Of a stretch of DNA of 64,000 bases, positions 12,221 to 22,102 are shown in pieces; the first letter of the stretch is position 1, and every line of letters begins with the position of its first letter. The position numbers and the translations under genes were made by a program. This stretch comes from Vibrio albus. GTDB lineage: Bacteria > Pseudomonadota > Gammaproteobacteria > Enterobacterales > Vibrionaceae. Below the pieces are notes generated by a model. That model was given only the letters and a program-made list of their open reading frames with translations, made no database searches and was not told the origin of the DNA. The stretch covers positions 740,206-804,205 of the forward strand of contig NZ_QFWT01000001.1 of assembly GCF_003144035.1 (NCBI RefSeq), written 5' to 3'.

Positions 12221-12349
12221 TGACTGTCAAGAGACATTTGATTTATCCCAGCACGGAAAAACAGGCAGTTAGTGACTGTGAATTTACCCATTCTGCCGCT
12301 ACAATGCCTGCAACTTTCCTGTATCCGGATCATAACCAAGGAGACTATG

Positions 12350-13639
12350 ATGAGTAAGTCATCTGAACTGTATCAACAAGCGCAGCACACTATTCCCGGT
12401 GGAGTGAACTCTCCGGTCCGCGCCTTCAATGGCGTTGGCGGCTCCCCGATCTTTATTGAACAGGCTGACGGCGCTCTGATCTTTGATGCAGATGGCAAAG
12501 CATACATTGATTATGTTGGTTCATGGGGCCCAATGATCCTGGGACACAACCACGCTGTTATCCGAGATGCCGTTATCGAAGCCGCACGTAAAGGGCTGAG
12601 TTTCGGAGCGCCGACAGAAATGGAAATCAAAATGGCCGATTTAGTGTCCAGTCTAGTACCGTCGATGGAACAGCTGCGCATGGTGAACTCTGGTACGGAA
12701 GCCACCATGAGTGCCATCCGTCTCGCCAGAGGTTACACTGGACGCGACAAAATCATTAAGTTTGAAGGTTGCTACCACGGCCATGCCGACAGCCTGCTGG
12801 TTAAAGCCGGCTCGGGAGCATTAACACTCGGCCAGCCAAGCTCTCCTGGGGTTCCTGAAGATTTCGCCAAATATACCTTAACGGCCACCTATAATGACCT
12901 CGACTCTGTACGTGAACTGTTTGCGGCTAATAAAGATGAAATAGCCTGCATCATCGTTGAGCCGGTAGCCGGAAACATGAACTGTATTCCCCCAGTGGAT
13001 GGTTTCCTGCAAGGGCTGCGTGCCATCTGTGATGAAGAAGGTGCCTTGCTTATTCTGGATGAAGTGATGACGGGGTTCCGAGTCGCTCTTGGCGGAGCTC
13101 AGGCTTACTACAATGTCAAACCGGATCTGACCACCTTGGGTAAAGTCATTGGCGGTGGTATGCCGGTTGGTGCCTTTGGTGGCCGTAGAGAAGTTATGCA
13201 ATATATCGCTCCGACCGGCCCGGTTTATCAGGCAGGGACGCTTTCCGGCAACCCAATCGCCATGGCTGCGGGTTATGCCTGTCTGAAAGTGCTGTCTGAA
13301 GAAGGTAACGAAGAACGCCTGGCATCAAAAACAGAAAGACTGGCAAACGGACTAAAATCCCTGGCAGACAAACATGGTATCCCTCTGGTAGTGAATCAGG
13401 CTGGCGGCATGTTCGGCTTCTTCTTTACCGATCAGAAACAGGTTACCTGCTATGAAGAGGTCGCCCGCTGCGACACTGAACGCTTTAAACGCTTCTTCCA
13501 CCTGATGCTGGAACAGGGCGTCTATCTGGCTCCTTCCGCATTTGAAGCGGCCTTTACCTCACTGGCTCATGGCAGCAAAGAAATAGACGCCACGCTGGAA
13601 GCAGCCGATCGCTGTTTTGCCGTTTTAGCTGCGGAATAA
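12350..13639 (+). CDS. hemL: Glutamate-1-semialdehyde 2,1-aminomutase HemL
   Basis: PLP enzyme of the C5 tetrapyrrole pathway that makes 5-aminolevulinate from glutamate-1-semialdehyde. The PLP lysine is Lys265 in [18 protein letters not shown], and [17 protein letters not shown] and [11 protein letters not shown] are the cofactor-binding signatures. Two ATGs are back to back at 12347 and 12350; the second sits at the better distance from AAGGAG and gives 429 residues beginning MSKSSELY. Upstream in-frame codons lack family similarity. mutH follows after 4 bases. Confidence 0.96.
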   Translation: MSKSSELYQQAQHTIPGGVNSPVRAFNGVGGSPIFIEQADGALIFDADGKAYIDYVGSWGPMILGHNHAVIRDAVIEAARKGLSFGAPTEMEIKMADLVSSLVPSMEQLRMVNSGTEATMSAIRLARGYTGRDKIIKFEGCYHGHADSLLVKAGSGALTLGQPSSPGVPEDFAKYTLTATYNDLDSVRELFAANKDEIACIIVEPVAGNMNCIPPVDGFLQGLRAICDEEGALLILDEVMTGFRVALGGAQAYYNVKPDLTTLGKVIGGGMPVGAFGGRREVMQYIAPTGPVYQAGTLSGNPIAMAAGYACLKVLSEEGNEERLASKTERLANGLKSLADKHGIPLVVNQAGGMFGFFFTDQKQVTCYEEVARCDTERFKRFFHLMLEQGVYLAPSAFEAAFTSLAHGSKEIDATLEAADRCFAVLAAE

Positions 13640-13643
13640 CCCT

Positions 13644-14309
13644 GTGAAACCCACCCCAAAAACAGAAGCTAAATTGTTAGAAAGAGCCTGGCAGATTGCC
13701 GGGCTGACTTATCAGGAGCTGGCTGATGAAGCGGGGATGGCGGTGCCTCCCGACCTGAAACGAGACAAAGGTTGGGTTGGCCAACTGCTTGAATGGCACC
13801 TGGGAGCCACAGCAGGCAGTAAGCCTCAGCAAGATTTTGTTGAGCTGGGAATCGAGCTAAAAAGCATCCCGATCAGTTATACCGGTAAGCCTCTGGAAAC
13901 CACGTTTGTCTGTGTCGCTCCGCTAACGGGTGTGCATGGGCTGACCTGGGAGCAGAGTCATGTCAGGCAAAAACTGTCTAAAGTGCTCTGGATCCCGGTT
14001 GAGGGAGAAAGAGAAATCCCGCTGGCAGAACGAAAGGTCGGCTCTCCACTGTTATGGACACCATCGCCAGAAGAGGAAGCTGAACTGAGAGCCGACTGGG
14101 AAGAATTGATGGAGCTGATTGTGCTGGGGCAGGTAGAACAAATCACTGCCCGGCATGGCGAAGCCCTTCAGCTCAGACCCAAAGCGGCCAACAGCCGGGC
14201 TCTGACGGAAGCCTACAGTTCAACAGGTAAGCCGTTCAAAACCCTGCCCAGAGGCTTTTATCTGCGCACTCAGTTTACGGCTAAGATTCTTGAACGGTAT
14301 TTTGCCTGA
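13644..14309 (+). CDS. mutH: DNA mismatch repair endonuclease MutH
   Basis: Sequence-specific endonuclease that nicks the unmethylated strand at hemimethylated GATC sites when activated by MutS-MutL, so the organism should use Dam-directed repair. The catalytic triad is visible as Asp64, Glu71 and Lys73 in [15 protein letters not shown], with the same D-x6-E-x-K spacing as the E. coli enzyme. 221 residues. The start is GTG, four bases after the hemL stop and without a clear ribosome binding site, which suggests translational coupling to hemL. Confidence 0.93.
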   Translation: MKPTPKTEAKLLERAWQIAGLTYQELADEAGMAVPPDLKRDKGWVGQLLEWHLGATAGSKPQQDFVELGIELKSIPISYTGKPLETTFVCVAPLTGVHGLTWEQSHVRQKLSKVLWIPVEGEREIPLAERKVGSPLLWTPSPEEEAELRADWEELMELIVLGQVEQITARHGEALQLRPKAANSRALTEAYSSTGKPFKTLPRGFYLRTQFTAKILERYFA

Positions 14310-14328
14310 CCTACTTAGACAAATCCGA

Positions 14329-15102
14329 CTACTGCTCTTCCCGCTTAAAAACCAACTCGGTCGGTGTCGATTCATCTTCAGCAAAATAGTACCCGGCGGT
14401 ATCAAATTTAGTCAGTTCATCCACGTTGCTGATACGGTTATCGATGATATAGCGGGCCATCATACCGCGGGCCTTTTTGGCGTAAAAACTAATGACTTTA
14501 TACTGACCATTTTTGCAGTCTTTAAACACGGGGGTGATAATGCTGCCGTCCAGCTCTTTCTTCTTAACGGATTTAAAGTACTCATTTGAGGCTAGGTTAA
14601 TCAATACGTTATCGCCCTGATCCGCCAGTGCCTGATTCAGTTTCTCCGTGATAATGCTTCCCCAAAACTGATACAGGTTATCACCCCGGCCATTGGCCAG
14701 TTTAGTGCCCATTTCCAGGCGATAAGGCTGCATCAGATCTAAGGGTTTAAGCAAACCATACAGGCCAGACAGCATACGCAGATGAGACTGAGAAAACACA
14801 AAGTCATCCTCACTCATGGTGTCAGCCGCCAACCCGGTATACACATCCCCTTTGAAGGCAAGGATAGCCTGGCGGGCGTTGTCCGGCGTAAACGTTTCGC
14901 TCCACTGCTCAAAACGCGCCACGTTAAGCCCGGCAATTTTATCGCTGACTTTCATCAGCGCCGCAATATTCGCCGGAGACAGCTTCCGGCACTCTTTGAT
15001 CAGCTCTGCGGAATGCCCTATCAATTCAGGCTGAGAATACTGTTCCGTAGCCAGAGGCGATTCATAATCCAGGGTTTTCGCAGGTGATACGACTATTAAC
15101 AT
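14329..15102 (-). CDS. yaaA: Peroxide stress protein YaaA (DUF328)
   Basis: Cytoplasmic DNA-binding protein of the YaaA/DUF328 family; in E. coli it lowers free iron and Fenton damage during peroxide stress. Family marks are the N-terminus [17 protein letters not shown], the FKGDVYTGL segment, [36 protein letters not shown] and the C-terminal [13 protein letters not shown]. 257 residues, ATG with GGGAAG upstream. It converges on mutH with a 19-bp gap and shows no operon partner. Confidence 0.95.
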   Translation of the reverse strand: MLIVVSPAKTLDYESPLATEQYSQPELIGHSAELIKECRKLSPANIAALMKVSDKIAGLNVARFEQWSETFTPDNARQAILAFKGDVYTGLAADTMSEDDFVFSQSHLRMLSGLYGLLKPLDLMQPYRLEMGTKLANGRGDNLYQFWGSIITEKLNQALADQGDNVLINLASNEYFKSVKKKELDGSIITPVFKDCKNGQYKVISFYAKKARGMMARYIIDNRISNVDELTKFDTAGYYFAEDESTPTELVFKREEQ

Positions 15103-15141
15103 AATTTTCTTCCCGAGCTGATTCTGTTTTTTTCCAGCATA

Positions 15142-15173
15142 TAGAAAAAGCCATGCCTCGTCAGCATGGCTTT
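15142..15173 (-). terminator. Terminator of the sodium:alanine symporter gene
   Basis: Perfect 10-bp stem AAAGCCATGC / GCATGGCTTT with a 7-base loop, followed on the minus strand by a short T run. It lies between the symporter stop and yaaA, so yaaA needs its own promoter. Confidence 0.85.
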
Positions 15174-15216
15174 ACCAATTAATATAATAGCCTAAGAATA
15201 TAATAAGCGTTATTCG

Positions 15217-16644
15217 TTATTCGTTGTCCTTAACCCAGATACCTTCTTCAAGCTGAGCTTTCAGCTCCGGAAAGTCGTCAGGATTAAACTCCGGGACCTT
15301 CCCCATATCCAGTTGCCGGTTATAATCTTTTGCCAACTTAACCACAACACCAGACAACAACAGAATCGCCATCAGATTCACAATCGCCATGACTCCCATA
15401 GAGACATCAGCCAGAGACCAAACCACTGGCAGAGACGTAACCGAACCAAACATGACCATAGCGAGAAAGGCCAGACGAAACAGACTTAACCCGACTTTAT
15501 GATTGTGCTCAAGAAAAATCATGTTCGTTTCAGAATAGAAATAGTTGGCAATAATGGAAGTAAAGGCAAAGAAGAAGATGGCAACAGCAACGAAGAGCTC
15601 TCCCCAAGATCCTACCTGAGAGCTTAGCGCACGCTGGGTCAACTCAATACCGGTGACATCACTGTTAGGTACATACTCGCCAGACACCAAAATAATAGCG
15701 ACTGTTGCCGTACATATGACAATTGTGTCGGTAAACACACCAAGCATTTGTACATATCCTTGAGAAACAGGATGAGGCGGGTAAGGAGAGGCGGACGCGG
15801 CAACATTCGGAGCCGATCCCATCCCGGCTTCATTGGAAAAAAGCCCCCGTCTGACCCCATTAAGCATCGCCTGAGCAATCGCATATCCCAGACCTCCGGC
15901 CGCCACTTCCTGAAAACCAAACGCGCTACGGAAAATCAGTAAGAGCACAGCCGGTACCTGTTCCAGGTTTATCGCCACCACGAAGAGGGCTAACGTCAGA
16001 TAGGCTACGGCCATAAAAGGCACAATAATTTCTGCCGTACGGGCAATTGAGCGCATACCACCAAAAATAACGGCCCCCGACAGAATCATAATCAGTAGCC
16101 CGGTATAAACAGGATCGATACTGAGAGCCGTTTCCATCGCACTCGCAATGGAGTTGGCTTGTACTGCGTTAAACACCAATCCAAAAGCCCAGATCAGGGA
16201 GACAGAAAACAACACTCCCATCCAGCGCATGCCCAGCCCCTTCTCCATATAGTAAGCCGGTCCACCACGATAATTCCCGCTATCATCCCGGGTTTTATAT
16301 AACTGTGCGAGCGTACTTTCCGCAAAAGACGTTGCCATACCCAGCATGGCTATCAACCACATCCAGAAAATGGCTCCCGGGCCTCCTGAAGTCAGAGCGA
16401 CAGCAACCCCGGCCATATTTCCGGTACCGACACGGGCCGCCAGGCTGGTACACAGCGCCTGAAAAGAAGAAACGCCGGCCTTATCGGCTTTACGGCTATT
16501 TTTCAGCACCGTAAAGATATGCCTGAAATGGCGAAACTGAATAAACTTAAGGCTAACCGTAAAATAGATTCCTACCCCGACCAGAAGATAGACCAGTGTC
16601 GATCCCCAGAGCAGGTCGTTCATTAAGTTAATTATATCAGTCAC
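15217..16644 (-). CDS. Sodium:alanine/glycine symporter family protein (AgcS)
   Basis: Inner-membrane Na+-coupled amino-acid importer of the AGCS family (475 residues, about ten hydrophobic segments). Characteristic parts are FIQFRHFRHIFTVLK, SSFQALCTSLAARVGTGNMAGVAVALTSGGPGAIFWMW, LRNYRGGPAYY-like RGGPAYYMEKGLGMRW, GVRRGLFSNEAGMGSAPNVAA and the C-terminal YSETN region. Start is GTG at 16644 with GGGTGAG upstream; an ATG seven codons later is possible. Alanine versus glycine preference cannot be told. The long, hairpin-rich upstream region (separate entry) suggests control in the leader RNA. Confidence 0.92.
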   Translation of the reverse strand: MTDIINLMNDLLWGSTLVYLLVGVGIYFTVSLKFIQFRHFRHIFTVLKNSRKADKAGVSSFQALCTSLAARVGTGNMAGVAVALTSGGPGAIFWMWLIAMLGMATSFAESTLAQLYKTRDDSGNYRGGPAYYMEKGLGMRWMGVLFSVSLIWAFGLVFNAVQANSIASAMETALSIDPVYTGLLIMILSGAVIFGGMRSIARTAEIIVPFMAVAYLTLALFVVAINLEQVPAVLLLIFRSAFGFQEVAAGGLGYAIAQAMLNGVRRGLFSNEAGMGSAPNVAASASPYPPHPVSQGYVQMLGVFTDTIVICTATVAIILVSGEYVPNSDVTGIELTQRALSSQVGSWGELFVAVAIFFFAFTSIIANYFYSETNMIFLEHNHKVGLSLFRLAFLAMVMFGSVTSLPVVWSLADVSMGVMAIVNLMAILLLSGVVVKLAKDYNRQLDMGKVPEFNPDDFPELKAQLEEGIWVKDNE

Positions 16645-17109
16645 ACTTTCTCACCCAGTTCGGAGCGTCCCGTTGATGCTGGGTATCATACCGATTCCAG
16701 CCATATGTAACGGGCCATAATGCAGCTGTACAGGAGAAAAATCAACCAGACACAGGGGTGTTCACCCCATCAGGAGGCTCCAGTCTAACGTCACTGTTAT
16801 CCTGGCACGAAAAATGCCGTCATATTAAGGCACGAAAAGTGCTTAGCTAATAACATGAACGAGTTAATAACACGAACACAAAAGGATATTGAGTCACACA
16901 GAATGAAGTTATGTCTGATGTTGCCCGGCAGCTTGAGTTGTTTATTTATTACACAACCGTGAGGCGATTTTGTGAAATGATGTAAATATTCACAATAAAA
17001 GCTTCATCTAAGAGTAACAAATGAGAAACAGATCATAACTATTCTCAGTTTTTGTATGGTAACTAAAAGGCTCCGCGAGGAGTTCATAACATAAAATGAG
17101 AGGTCAAAA
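16645..17109. other. Intergenic region with structured symporter leader and tandem hairpin motifs
   Basis: 465 bases upstream of two divergent genes. On the minus strand, nearest the symporter, is a hairpin at 16669-16714 (CCCGTT/AACGGG enclosing GCTGG/CCAGC) and a second at 16755-16768 (GGGGTGAACACCCC). Further out, GGCACGAAAAATGCC (16804-16818) and GGCACGAAAAGTGCT (16829-16843) repeat 25 bp apart. An inverted repeat TTGTGAA/TTCACAA with a 12-base spacer lies at 16970-16995, nearer the DUF3545 gene. No glycine-riboswitch core was found. Confidence 0.5.
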
Positions 17110-17295
17110 ATGAATGGATTTCTACTTGATGACATCATGACTACGGAAAGTCAACCAGCAAGAGCTACCCGCTCTAAACCCGTAAAAAGAAAATGGCGGG
17201 AAATTGAAGCTATCAAAGATCGTCAACGCCTACAGAAAGAGCTGATGGAGCTAGACATTTGCTGTGATTACAGCCTGGATGAGATTGATTTATAA
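17110..17295 (+). CDS. DUF3545 family small protein
   Basis: 61 residues, very charged in the middle (RSKPVKRKWREIEAIKDRQRLQKELMELD is helical and basic) with an acidic tail CDYSLDEIDL. I recognise this as the small DUF3545 family found in Vibrio and relatives; its role is unknown. GAGAGG precedes the ATG at a suitable distance and a good terminator follows, so it looks like a real, singly transcribed gene. A second ATG nine codons in is the alternative start. Confidence 0.75.
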   Translation: MNGFLLDDIMTTESQPARATRSKPVKRKWREIEAIKDRQRLQKELMELDICCDYSLDEIDL

Positions 17296-17320
17296 GTGAA
17301 TTTTACCAACACACAGACAT

Positions 17321-17349
17321 AAACAGGCTCCTTTCGGAGCCTGTTTGGG
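17321..17349. terminator. Terminator after the DUF3545 gene
   Basis: Perfect stem AAACAGGCTCC / GGAGCCTGTTT with loop TTTC. A and T flanks suit either strand, so it can serve the DUF3545 gene and the convergent hemerythrin gene. Confidence 0.88.
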
Positions 17350-17370
17350 TGAACCCGAATGGTAAATTAC

Positions 17371-17925
17371 TCAGTCGGCCTGCCGGACACGCTGGGCAAG
17401 CTGTTTGTACTGATCTGCGATGGTATCGCCAAATACAGGGTCTTCACCCGGTTGATCCCACCTCGCTTCAACCACCTGCCAGTCATGGGTAGTAAAGGTG
17501 TCACTGATCACTGGTAAAATTTCTTTCTCTTCTAAATCCAGATGGGTTTTCTGCGCTTTAATAAAGCTTTCTAACTGAGCCATAAATACATCCTGAGGGA
17601 CGACTGCATCCTGAAGAATCATGTCAACGATATCCATAAACTCATGACTTCTTTTAGCCAGCGCGACATGATCCGCTTCGAGATCTTGCATCGTATTGCC
17701 CTGAAGCTGGTTCTTTGCACCATAATGTTCAATGTAGTACTGATATAAAATATCTTCTTTAGGGTGGTGAGTCTTTTCTGAGTAACTACACAGGTAATCA
17801 ACAATCTCTTTTACCAGACTATAATTAATTGGTTTTTCGTCCTGCAACGCTGTCAGTTTTTTCTTCAGAATCGCCAGTAAGCGAACCATATAACCGTGTT
17901 CACGTCGTATCTGCTCAATTATCAT
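17371..17925 (-). CDS. Hemerythrin-like domain protein
   Basis: 184-residue helical protein with a hemerythrin HHE pattern: EQIRREHGYMVRLL near the start, SEKTHHPKEDILYQY, LEADHVALAKRSHEFMD and FIKAQKTHLDLEEKEILPVI give histidine and acidic ligands for a di-iron site. Members bind oxygen, store iron or repair Fe-S clusters; which applies is unknown. The frame extends to a GTG at 17958 only three bases after its ribosome binding site, whereas ATG 17925 has AAAGGA at a good distance, so the latter is used. Confidence 0.85.
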   Translation of the reverse strand: MIIEQIRREHGYMVRLLAILKKKLTALQDEKPINYSLVKEIVDYLCSYSEKTHHPKEDILYQYYIEHYGAKNQLQGNTMQDLEADHVALAKRSHEFMDIVDMILQDAVVPQDVFMAQLESFIKAQKTHLDLEEKEILPVISDTFTTHDWQVVEARWDQPGEDPVFGDTIADQYKQLAQRVRQAD

Positions 17926-18147
17926 CGCATCCTTTCTCCCGTTATAAATATCTCGCACATACTCCTAACTGACTGTGTGCAACTCACTGACTTTACAGTG
18001 CTGCCTTAACAGGCACTTTGATACGAGGTAATTCTCATAAGCATAGATAATTACGCCTGAAATTACCTTGATACCCTTCTAAAAAACACGGAGGAAACGC
18101 GCCGCAGTCTAAAGAACGAACAGAGAGTGAAAAGGGTCACTCTGGCA

Positions 18148-18828
18148 TCAATCCAGCACCGGCTGCCAGTCTATCGGTGGCAGGCCTTTTTGTTGCAGGA
18201 GCTGATTCGTCTGAGAGAAATGTTTACAGCCCAAAAAACCACGGTGTGCTGATAGTGGCGACGGATGCGGAGCCGTCAAAACATGATGGCGGTTACGGTC
18301 AATGACCCGGCCTTTTTTCTGCGCATGTGCTCCCCACAACAGAAAAACAACCCCCTCGCAATGGTCATTCACCGCCTGAATAACCCTGTCCGTAAACAAC
18401 TCCCATCCTGTTGTTTTTGCGTGAGAATGGGCCTTGCCCTGCTCCACGGTTAGTACCGTATTAAGCAGCAATACCCCCTGCTCTGCCCAGCTTTTCAGAT
18501 AACCATGAGACGGAATGTCAAAACCTGGGATATCCTGAGCCAGCTCTTTATACATATTGGCCAGTGAAGGTGGCGTTTTTACCCCTGGAAGCACAGAAAA
18601 ACACAAACCGTGCGCTTGATTCGGGCCATGATATGGATCTTGTCCGATGATAACGACTCTGACATCTTGCAGCTCCGTATAACGGAAAGCATTGAACACA
18701 TCCTTAGCGGGCGGATAAATGGTCTTTCCTGCATCACGTTCAGCCTGTACATAAGCCATCGTCTGCTGAAAATATTCCTGCTCTTTTTCCTGACCGATAA
18801 CATCATGCCAGGTTAATGTTTCACTCAT
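18148..18828 (-). CDS. ung: Uracil-DNA glycosylase
   Basis: Removes uracil from DNA as the first step of base excision repair. The water-activating loop is GQDPYHG with Asp64, and the DNA-intercalating loop [11 protein letters not shown] carries catalytic His188. [17 protein letters not shown] is also typical. 226 residues; AAGGA precedes the ATG. Endonuclease IV (nfo), which acts on the abasic sites Ung leaves, lies 0.8 kb away on the other strand. Confidence 0.97.
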   Translation of the reverse strand: MSETLTWHDVIGQEKEQEYFQQTMAYVQAERDAGKTIYPPAKDVFNAFRYTELQDVRVVIIGQDPYHGPNQAHGLCFSVLPGVKTPPSLANMYKELAQDIPGFDIPSHGYLKSWAEQGVLLLNTVLTVEQGKAHSHAKTTGWELFTDRVIQAVNDHCEGVVFLLWGAHAQKKGRVIDRNRHHVLTAPHPSPLSAHRGFLGCKHFSQTNQLLQQKGLPPIDWQPVLD

Positions 18829-18927
18829 AATTGCTATTCCTTAGTAAAAACAGCCGTTATTCTAGCTGAGTTAAAAAAATGAGAAAAGTGAGAGCTCGAT
18901 ACCATTAAGATTACCCTGGCTTCAGAC

Positions 18928-18956
18928 GCAAAAAAGCCTGCGATATCCGCAGGCTT
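18928..18956 (-). terminator. Terminator of grcA
   Basis: Ten-base-pair stem AAAGCCTGCG / CGCAGGCTTT with a short loop; the minus strand continues with a T run. It lies directly after the grcA stop. Confidence 0.85.
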
Positions 18957-18981
18957 TACATCAAGCTTTATAGACTGAAAA

Positions 18982-19359
18982 TTAAAGAGTATCAGTAAAA
19001 GTACGGGCAATAACATCACGCTGCTGTTCAGGAGTCAGTGAGTTAAAGCGTACCGCGTAACCAGATACACGGATTGTCAGTTGAGGGTAGTTCTCTGGGT
19101 GCTCTACCGCATCTTCCAGTGTTTCACGACGCAGTACATTAACATTCAGGTGCTGACCACCTTCGATTTTAGGTGCAGACTCGATAGCAACATCACGAGA
19201 CTCATAGTCACCCAGCTCTGATGCAGGAATCACTTGCTCTGCTTCATAGCCAGAAGCAGCAGCAACACAACGAGCTTCGTTTGTATCAGTATCCAGCAGC
19301 CAGATAGAGTTCAGCAGATCATCATTTGCCGCTTTAGTGATTTGAATACCTTGAATCAT
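18982..19359 (-). CDS. grcA: Autonomous glycyl radical cofactor GrcA
   Basis: Spare glycyl-radical domain that replaces the oxygen-damaged C-terminus of pyruvate formate-lyase. The radical motif [20 protein letters not shown] is intact near the C-terminus, and the upstream half is the GrcA/YfiD N-terminal part. ATG 19359 has AAGGAGA upstream; six further in-frame codons upstream are not needed. 125 residues against 127 in E. coli. Two FNR-like boxes upstream agree with anaerobic induction. Confidence 0.96.
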   Translation of the reverse strand: MIQGIQITKAANDDLLNSIWLLDTDTNEARCVAAASGYEAEQVIPASELGDYESRDVAIESAPKIEGGQHLNVNVLRRETLEDAVEHPENYPQLTIRVSGYAVRFNSLTPEQQRDVIARTFTDTL

Positions 19360-19444
19360 AACTTTCTCCTTATTCACACTGTGTGAGGTAATTATTTATT
19401 CTGTTTGTTGAGCATTTGGCCTTCTCTTTGTGTGTATAATAATA

Positions 19445-19458
19445 TTGATACAAGTCAA
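19445..19458 (-). promoter_or_regulatory. FNR-like box, proximal (grcA)
   Basis: TTGATACAAGTCAA differs from the FNR palindrome TTGAT-N4-ATCAA at one position. It is 86 bp upstream of the grcA start and 52 bp from a second box. Confidence 0.65.
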
Positions 19459-19496
19459 AAGACAACTAAAAACCTTTCTTTTAAAGTGGATTTTTA

Positions 19497-19510
19497 TTGA
19501 CCAAAATCAA
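19497..19510 (-). promoter_or_regulatory. FNR-like box, distal (grcA)
   Basis: TTGACCAAAATCAA also differs from the FNR palindrome at one position. The centre-to-centre distance to the proximal box is 52 bp, close to the 53-bp spacing of the two FNR sites at E. coli yfiD. It could also act on nfo, which is divergent. Confidence 0.65.
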
Positions 19511-19636
19511 TGCACAACAAAATACCTAGATTTTTGATACAGTTATCTACTATAAAATTTTTTTTATTTTTTCAAAAAAAATCTAATTTTTTGATTTTAA
19601 TACACATTTTACGTGCCACAGGAGAAGTAAAACTTC

Positions 19637-20506
19637 ATGAGTAACAAGTTTATCGGTGCACATGTCTCAGCGGCAGGTGGAGTAGAAAACGCCCCCATTC
19701 GCGCTGCAGAAATAGGCGCAAATGCCTTTGCTTTGTTTACAAAAAACCAGCGCCAGTGGGCAGCAAAACCACTTACGGCTGACAGTATCCGGGCCTTCAA
19801 ATCCAACTGTGACAAGTTTGGCTTCGGACCTGAACACATTCTTCCTCATGATTCCTATCTGATTAACCTGGGAGCCCCGGAACAAGAGAAGCTGGATAAA
19901 TCGAGGGCAGCGTTTGTTGATGAAATGGAACGTTGCCAGCAATTAGGGCTCAACCTTTTGAACTTTCACCCCGGCAGCCACCTGAGAAAGATGTCTGAGC
20001 AGGAGTGCCTGTCCCGAATTGCGGAATCTATTAATCTGGCGCATAAAGCGGTTCCGGATGTGGTCGCTGTGATTGAAAACACCTCGGGTCAAGGCAGTAA
20101 TCTGGGCTGGCGCTTTGAACATCTGGCCGAAATCATTAGTCAGGTCGATGATAAAGAGCGAGTAGGCGTATGCATAGATACCTGCCATACCTTCACGGCC
20201 GGGTATGATCTACGTACTTGTCTGGAATGTGACAAAACGTTCGCTGAGTTTGACACTATTGTCGGTATGGACTACCTGAAAGCGATGCACCTGAATGACT
20301 CAAAGGTCGAATTTGCCAGCCGGGTTGACCGGCACCACTCACTGGGACAAGGGGAAATTGGCTGGGACTGTTTCAAATATATCGCTCAGGATAGCCGGTT
20401 CGATTCTATCCCTTTGATTTTAGAAACCATCGAACCGTCAATCTGGGCTGATGAAATCCAGGCATTACGCCATTTTGAGCAGCAAGTCTTATCTGAAGAT
20501 AATTAA
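19637..20506 (+). CDS. nfo: Endonuclease IV
   Basis: Zinc-dependent AP endonuclease that cuts 5' of abasic sites and oxidised sugars. The N-terminus [80 protein letters not shown] and ILETIEP are the family signatures and contain the trinuclear zinc ligands. 289 residues; AGGAGAAG precedes the ATG at 19637. Divergent from grcA across a 277-bp AT-rich region. Confidence 0.97.
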   Translation: MSNKFIGAHVSAAGGVENAPIRAAEIGANAFALFTKNQRQWAAKPLTADSIRAFKSNCDKFGFGPEHILPHDSYLINLGAPEQEKLDKSRAAFVDEMERCQQLGLNLLNFHPGSHLRKMSEQECLSRIAESINLAHKAVPDVVAVIENTSGQGSNLGWRFEHLAEIISQVDDKERVGVCIDTCHTFTAGYDLRTCLECDKTFAEFDTIVGMDYLKAMHLNDSKVEFASRVDRHHSLGQGEIGWDCFKYIAQDSRFDSIPLILETIEPSIWADEIQALRHFEQQVLSEDN

Positions 20507-20818
20507 TCAGAAATAAAGCGACTCAGAGCAATAGCTGGCATCTTTTTTCCATAAGCGTAATAGAAATGTTGTTTTTGTTACGCTCGAGAGGATGCCACTA
20601 TGAAACCACGACCTGTTCATTCCGCCACCAGCCGCCCACGGACACCAGTACCAAACCGCCAGGTTCAAGGGAGAGGCCACTTCCGGACACCAACCCGCTT
20701 CGGGTAAACGCAGAAAGGCTTTGTAAGTGCTGTAACCAGCCAAAAGCATTATATAACCGGCTAAAAGTAAAAGAGCGCCCGCAGGCACCCTTCTCATATA
20801 CAAATAGTAAGGTTTATA
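20507..20818. other. Region between nfo and thrC: nested inverted repeat and doubtful small frame
   Basis: 312 bases between convergent nfo and thrC. Next to nfo is a two-layer inverted repeat: TGGCATC (20536-20542) with GATGCCA (20591-20597), enclosing GCGTAA (20555-20560) with TTACGC (20578-20583). A minus-strand frame (ATG at 20797, stop at 20507) would encode a protein with a hydrophobic first helix (VPAGALLLLAGYIMLLAGY) but has no ribosome binding site and its tail reads through the inverted repeat, so it is not called as a gene. No clean thrC terminator is seen. Confidence 0.4.
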
Positions 20819-22102
20819 TTACTTCTGTACTTTGCGTAATACTGCTTTTAGAGCTTCGAAGTCTGCGTCCATCTCTTCAGACAACAGCTCCATGGCGGCA
20901 TGTTTTGCAAGCGGAGCAGGAATGTCGATATCCGAATCCAGGATCTCGTCTACCACTTCCTTAAATTTCGCCGGATGCGCTGTACACAGGAACAGACCCG
21001 TTTCACCTTCCTGAAGCTGCTCATTCAGTACGCGGTAAGCAATCGCACCATGTGGTTCACACAGGTAGCCCTCTGCTTTTAGTTCACGTACAGATTCTGC
21101 GCTCTGCTCATCAGTCACTGCGCCTTTGCCCAGAGTATCTAAGCCCCAGCCTTTGATTTTGCACAGCTCTTCGATACGCGGCCAGTTATTTGGCTGGCTC
21201 ACATCCATAGCGTTAGACGTGGTTGCGATAGTCGGTTTTGGATCCCACTTACCGGTTTCCAGATAACGAGGCACCGTGTCATTCACGTTCGTTGCAGCAA
21301 TAAAGCGTTTGATTGGCAGGCCAAGCGCTTTTGCCAGCAGACCAGCCGTCAGGTTACCGAAGTTACCGCTAGGTACTGACACGACCAGATTCTCACGCTC
21401 TTCTTTGCTCATCTGTGCTGCTGCTTCGAAGTAGTAACAGATCTGAGCCATCAGGCGGGCGATATTGATAGAGTTAGCCGAGTTCAGGCCAACCTCATCA
21501 CGCAGCACCTGATCATCGAATGACTGCTTAACCAACGCCTGACAGGCGTCGAAGTCACTGTTGATAGCCACTGTGTGGATGTTTTTACCCAGCGTACAGA
21601 ACAATTTTTCCTGTAGCGGACTGATCTTTCCTTTTGGGTACAGGATCACAACGTTAATGTTTTCCATACCGTAGAAAGCATGAGCAACAGCGGCACCGGT
21701 ATCACCAGACGTTGCTGTCAGAATGGTGATCTTGCCACCGTCAGACACTGCAGCCAGTGACTGAGCCATAAAGCGGCCACCGAAGTCTTTAAACGCCAGT
21801 GTCGGACCGTGGAACAGCTCCAGAGCGTAAACGCCATCTTTTACTTGTTTGATTGGTGCAGGGAACTGGAATGCGTTACCCACCAGTTCCTGCACTTTTT
21901 CTGCACTCAGCTCATCGCCAATCAGCGCAGATAAAATCTTACTGCTGCGGGACACAAAATCCTCAGCAAGCAGTGCATCCACATCATCAAACTTAGGCAG
22001 TTCAGATGGGAAAAACAGGCCCTGATTACGGCCTAATCCTTGGCGAACGGCTTGGCCAAAGGAGACTTGTTCATCGTTTTCTTTTATGTTGTAAAGCTTC
22101 AT
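20819..22102 (-). CDS. thrC: Threonine synthase
   Basis: PLP enzyme making threonine from O-phosphohomoserine. 427 residues as in the E. coli type: [24 protein letters not shown] at the start, the PLP lysine in [32 protein letters not shown] and [17 protein letters not shown] for phosphate and substrate. Its ATG overlaps the thrB stop by four bases (ATGA), so it is coupled to thrB as the last gene of thrABC. Confidence 0.97.
   Translation of the reverse strand: MKLYNIKENDEQVSFGQAVRQGLGRNQGLFFPSELPKFDDVDALLAEDFVSRSSKILSALIGDELSAEKVQELVGNAFQFPAPIKQVKDGVYALELFHGPTLAFKDFGGRFMAQSLAAVSDGGKITILTATSGDTGAAVAHAFYGMENINVVILYPKGKISPLQEKLFCTLGKNIHTVAINSDFDACQALVKQSFDDQVLRDEVGLNSANSINIARLMAQICYYFEAAAQMSKEERENLVVSVPSGNFGNLTAGLLAKALGLPIKRFIAATNVNDTVPRYLETGKWDPKPTIATTSNAMDVSQPNNWPRIEELCKIKGWGLDTLGKGAVTDEQSAESVRELKAEGYLCEPHGAIAYRVLNEQLQEGETGLFLCTAHPAKFKEVVDEILDSDIDIPAPLAKHAAMELLSEEMDADFEALKAVLRKVQK

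Noticed and set aside
16645..16800. Glycine riboswitch upstream of the symporter
   Set aside because: The characteristic GGAGAG, CGCCGAAGG and AAACTCTCAGG elements are absent.
16970..16995. CRP site (TGTGA...TCACA) upstream of the DUF3545 gene
   Set aside because: The half-sites are 14 bp apart instead of 6, which does not fit CRP.
20507..20803. 98-codon minus frame between nfo and thrC
   Set aside because: One hydrophobic stretch only, non-ATG or RBS-less start, and the C-terminus reads through an inverted repeat.
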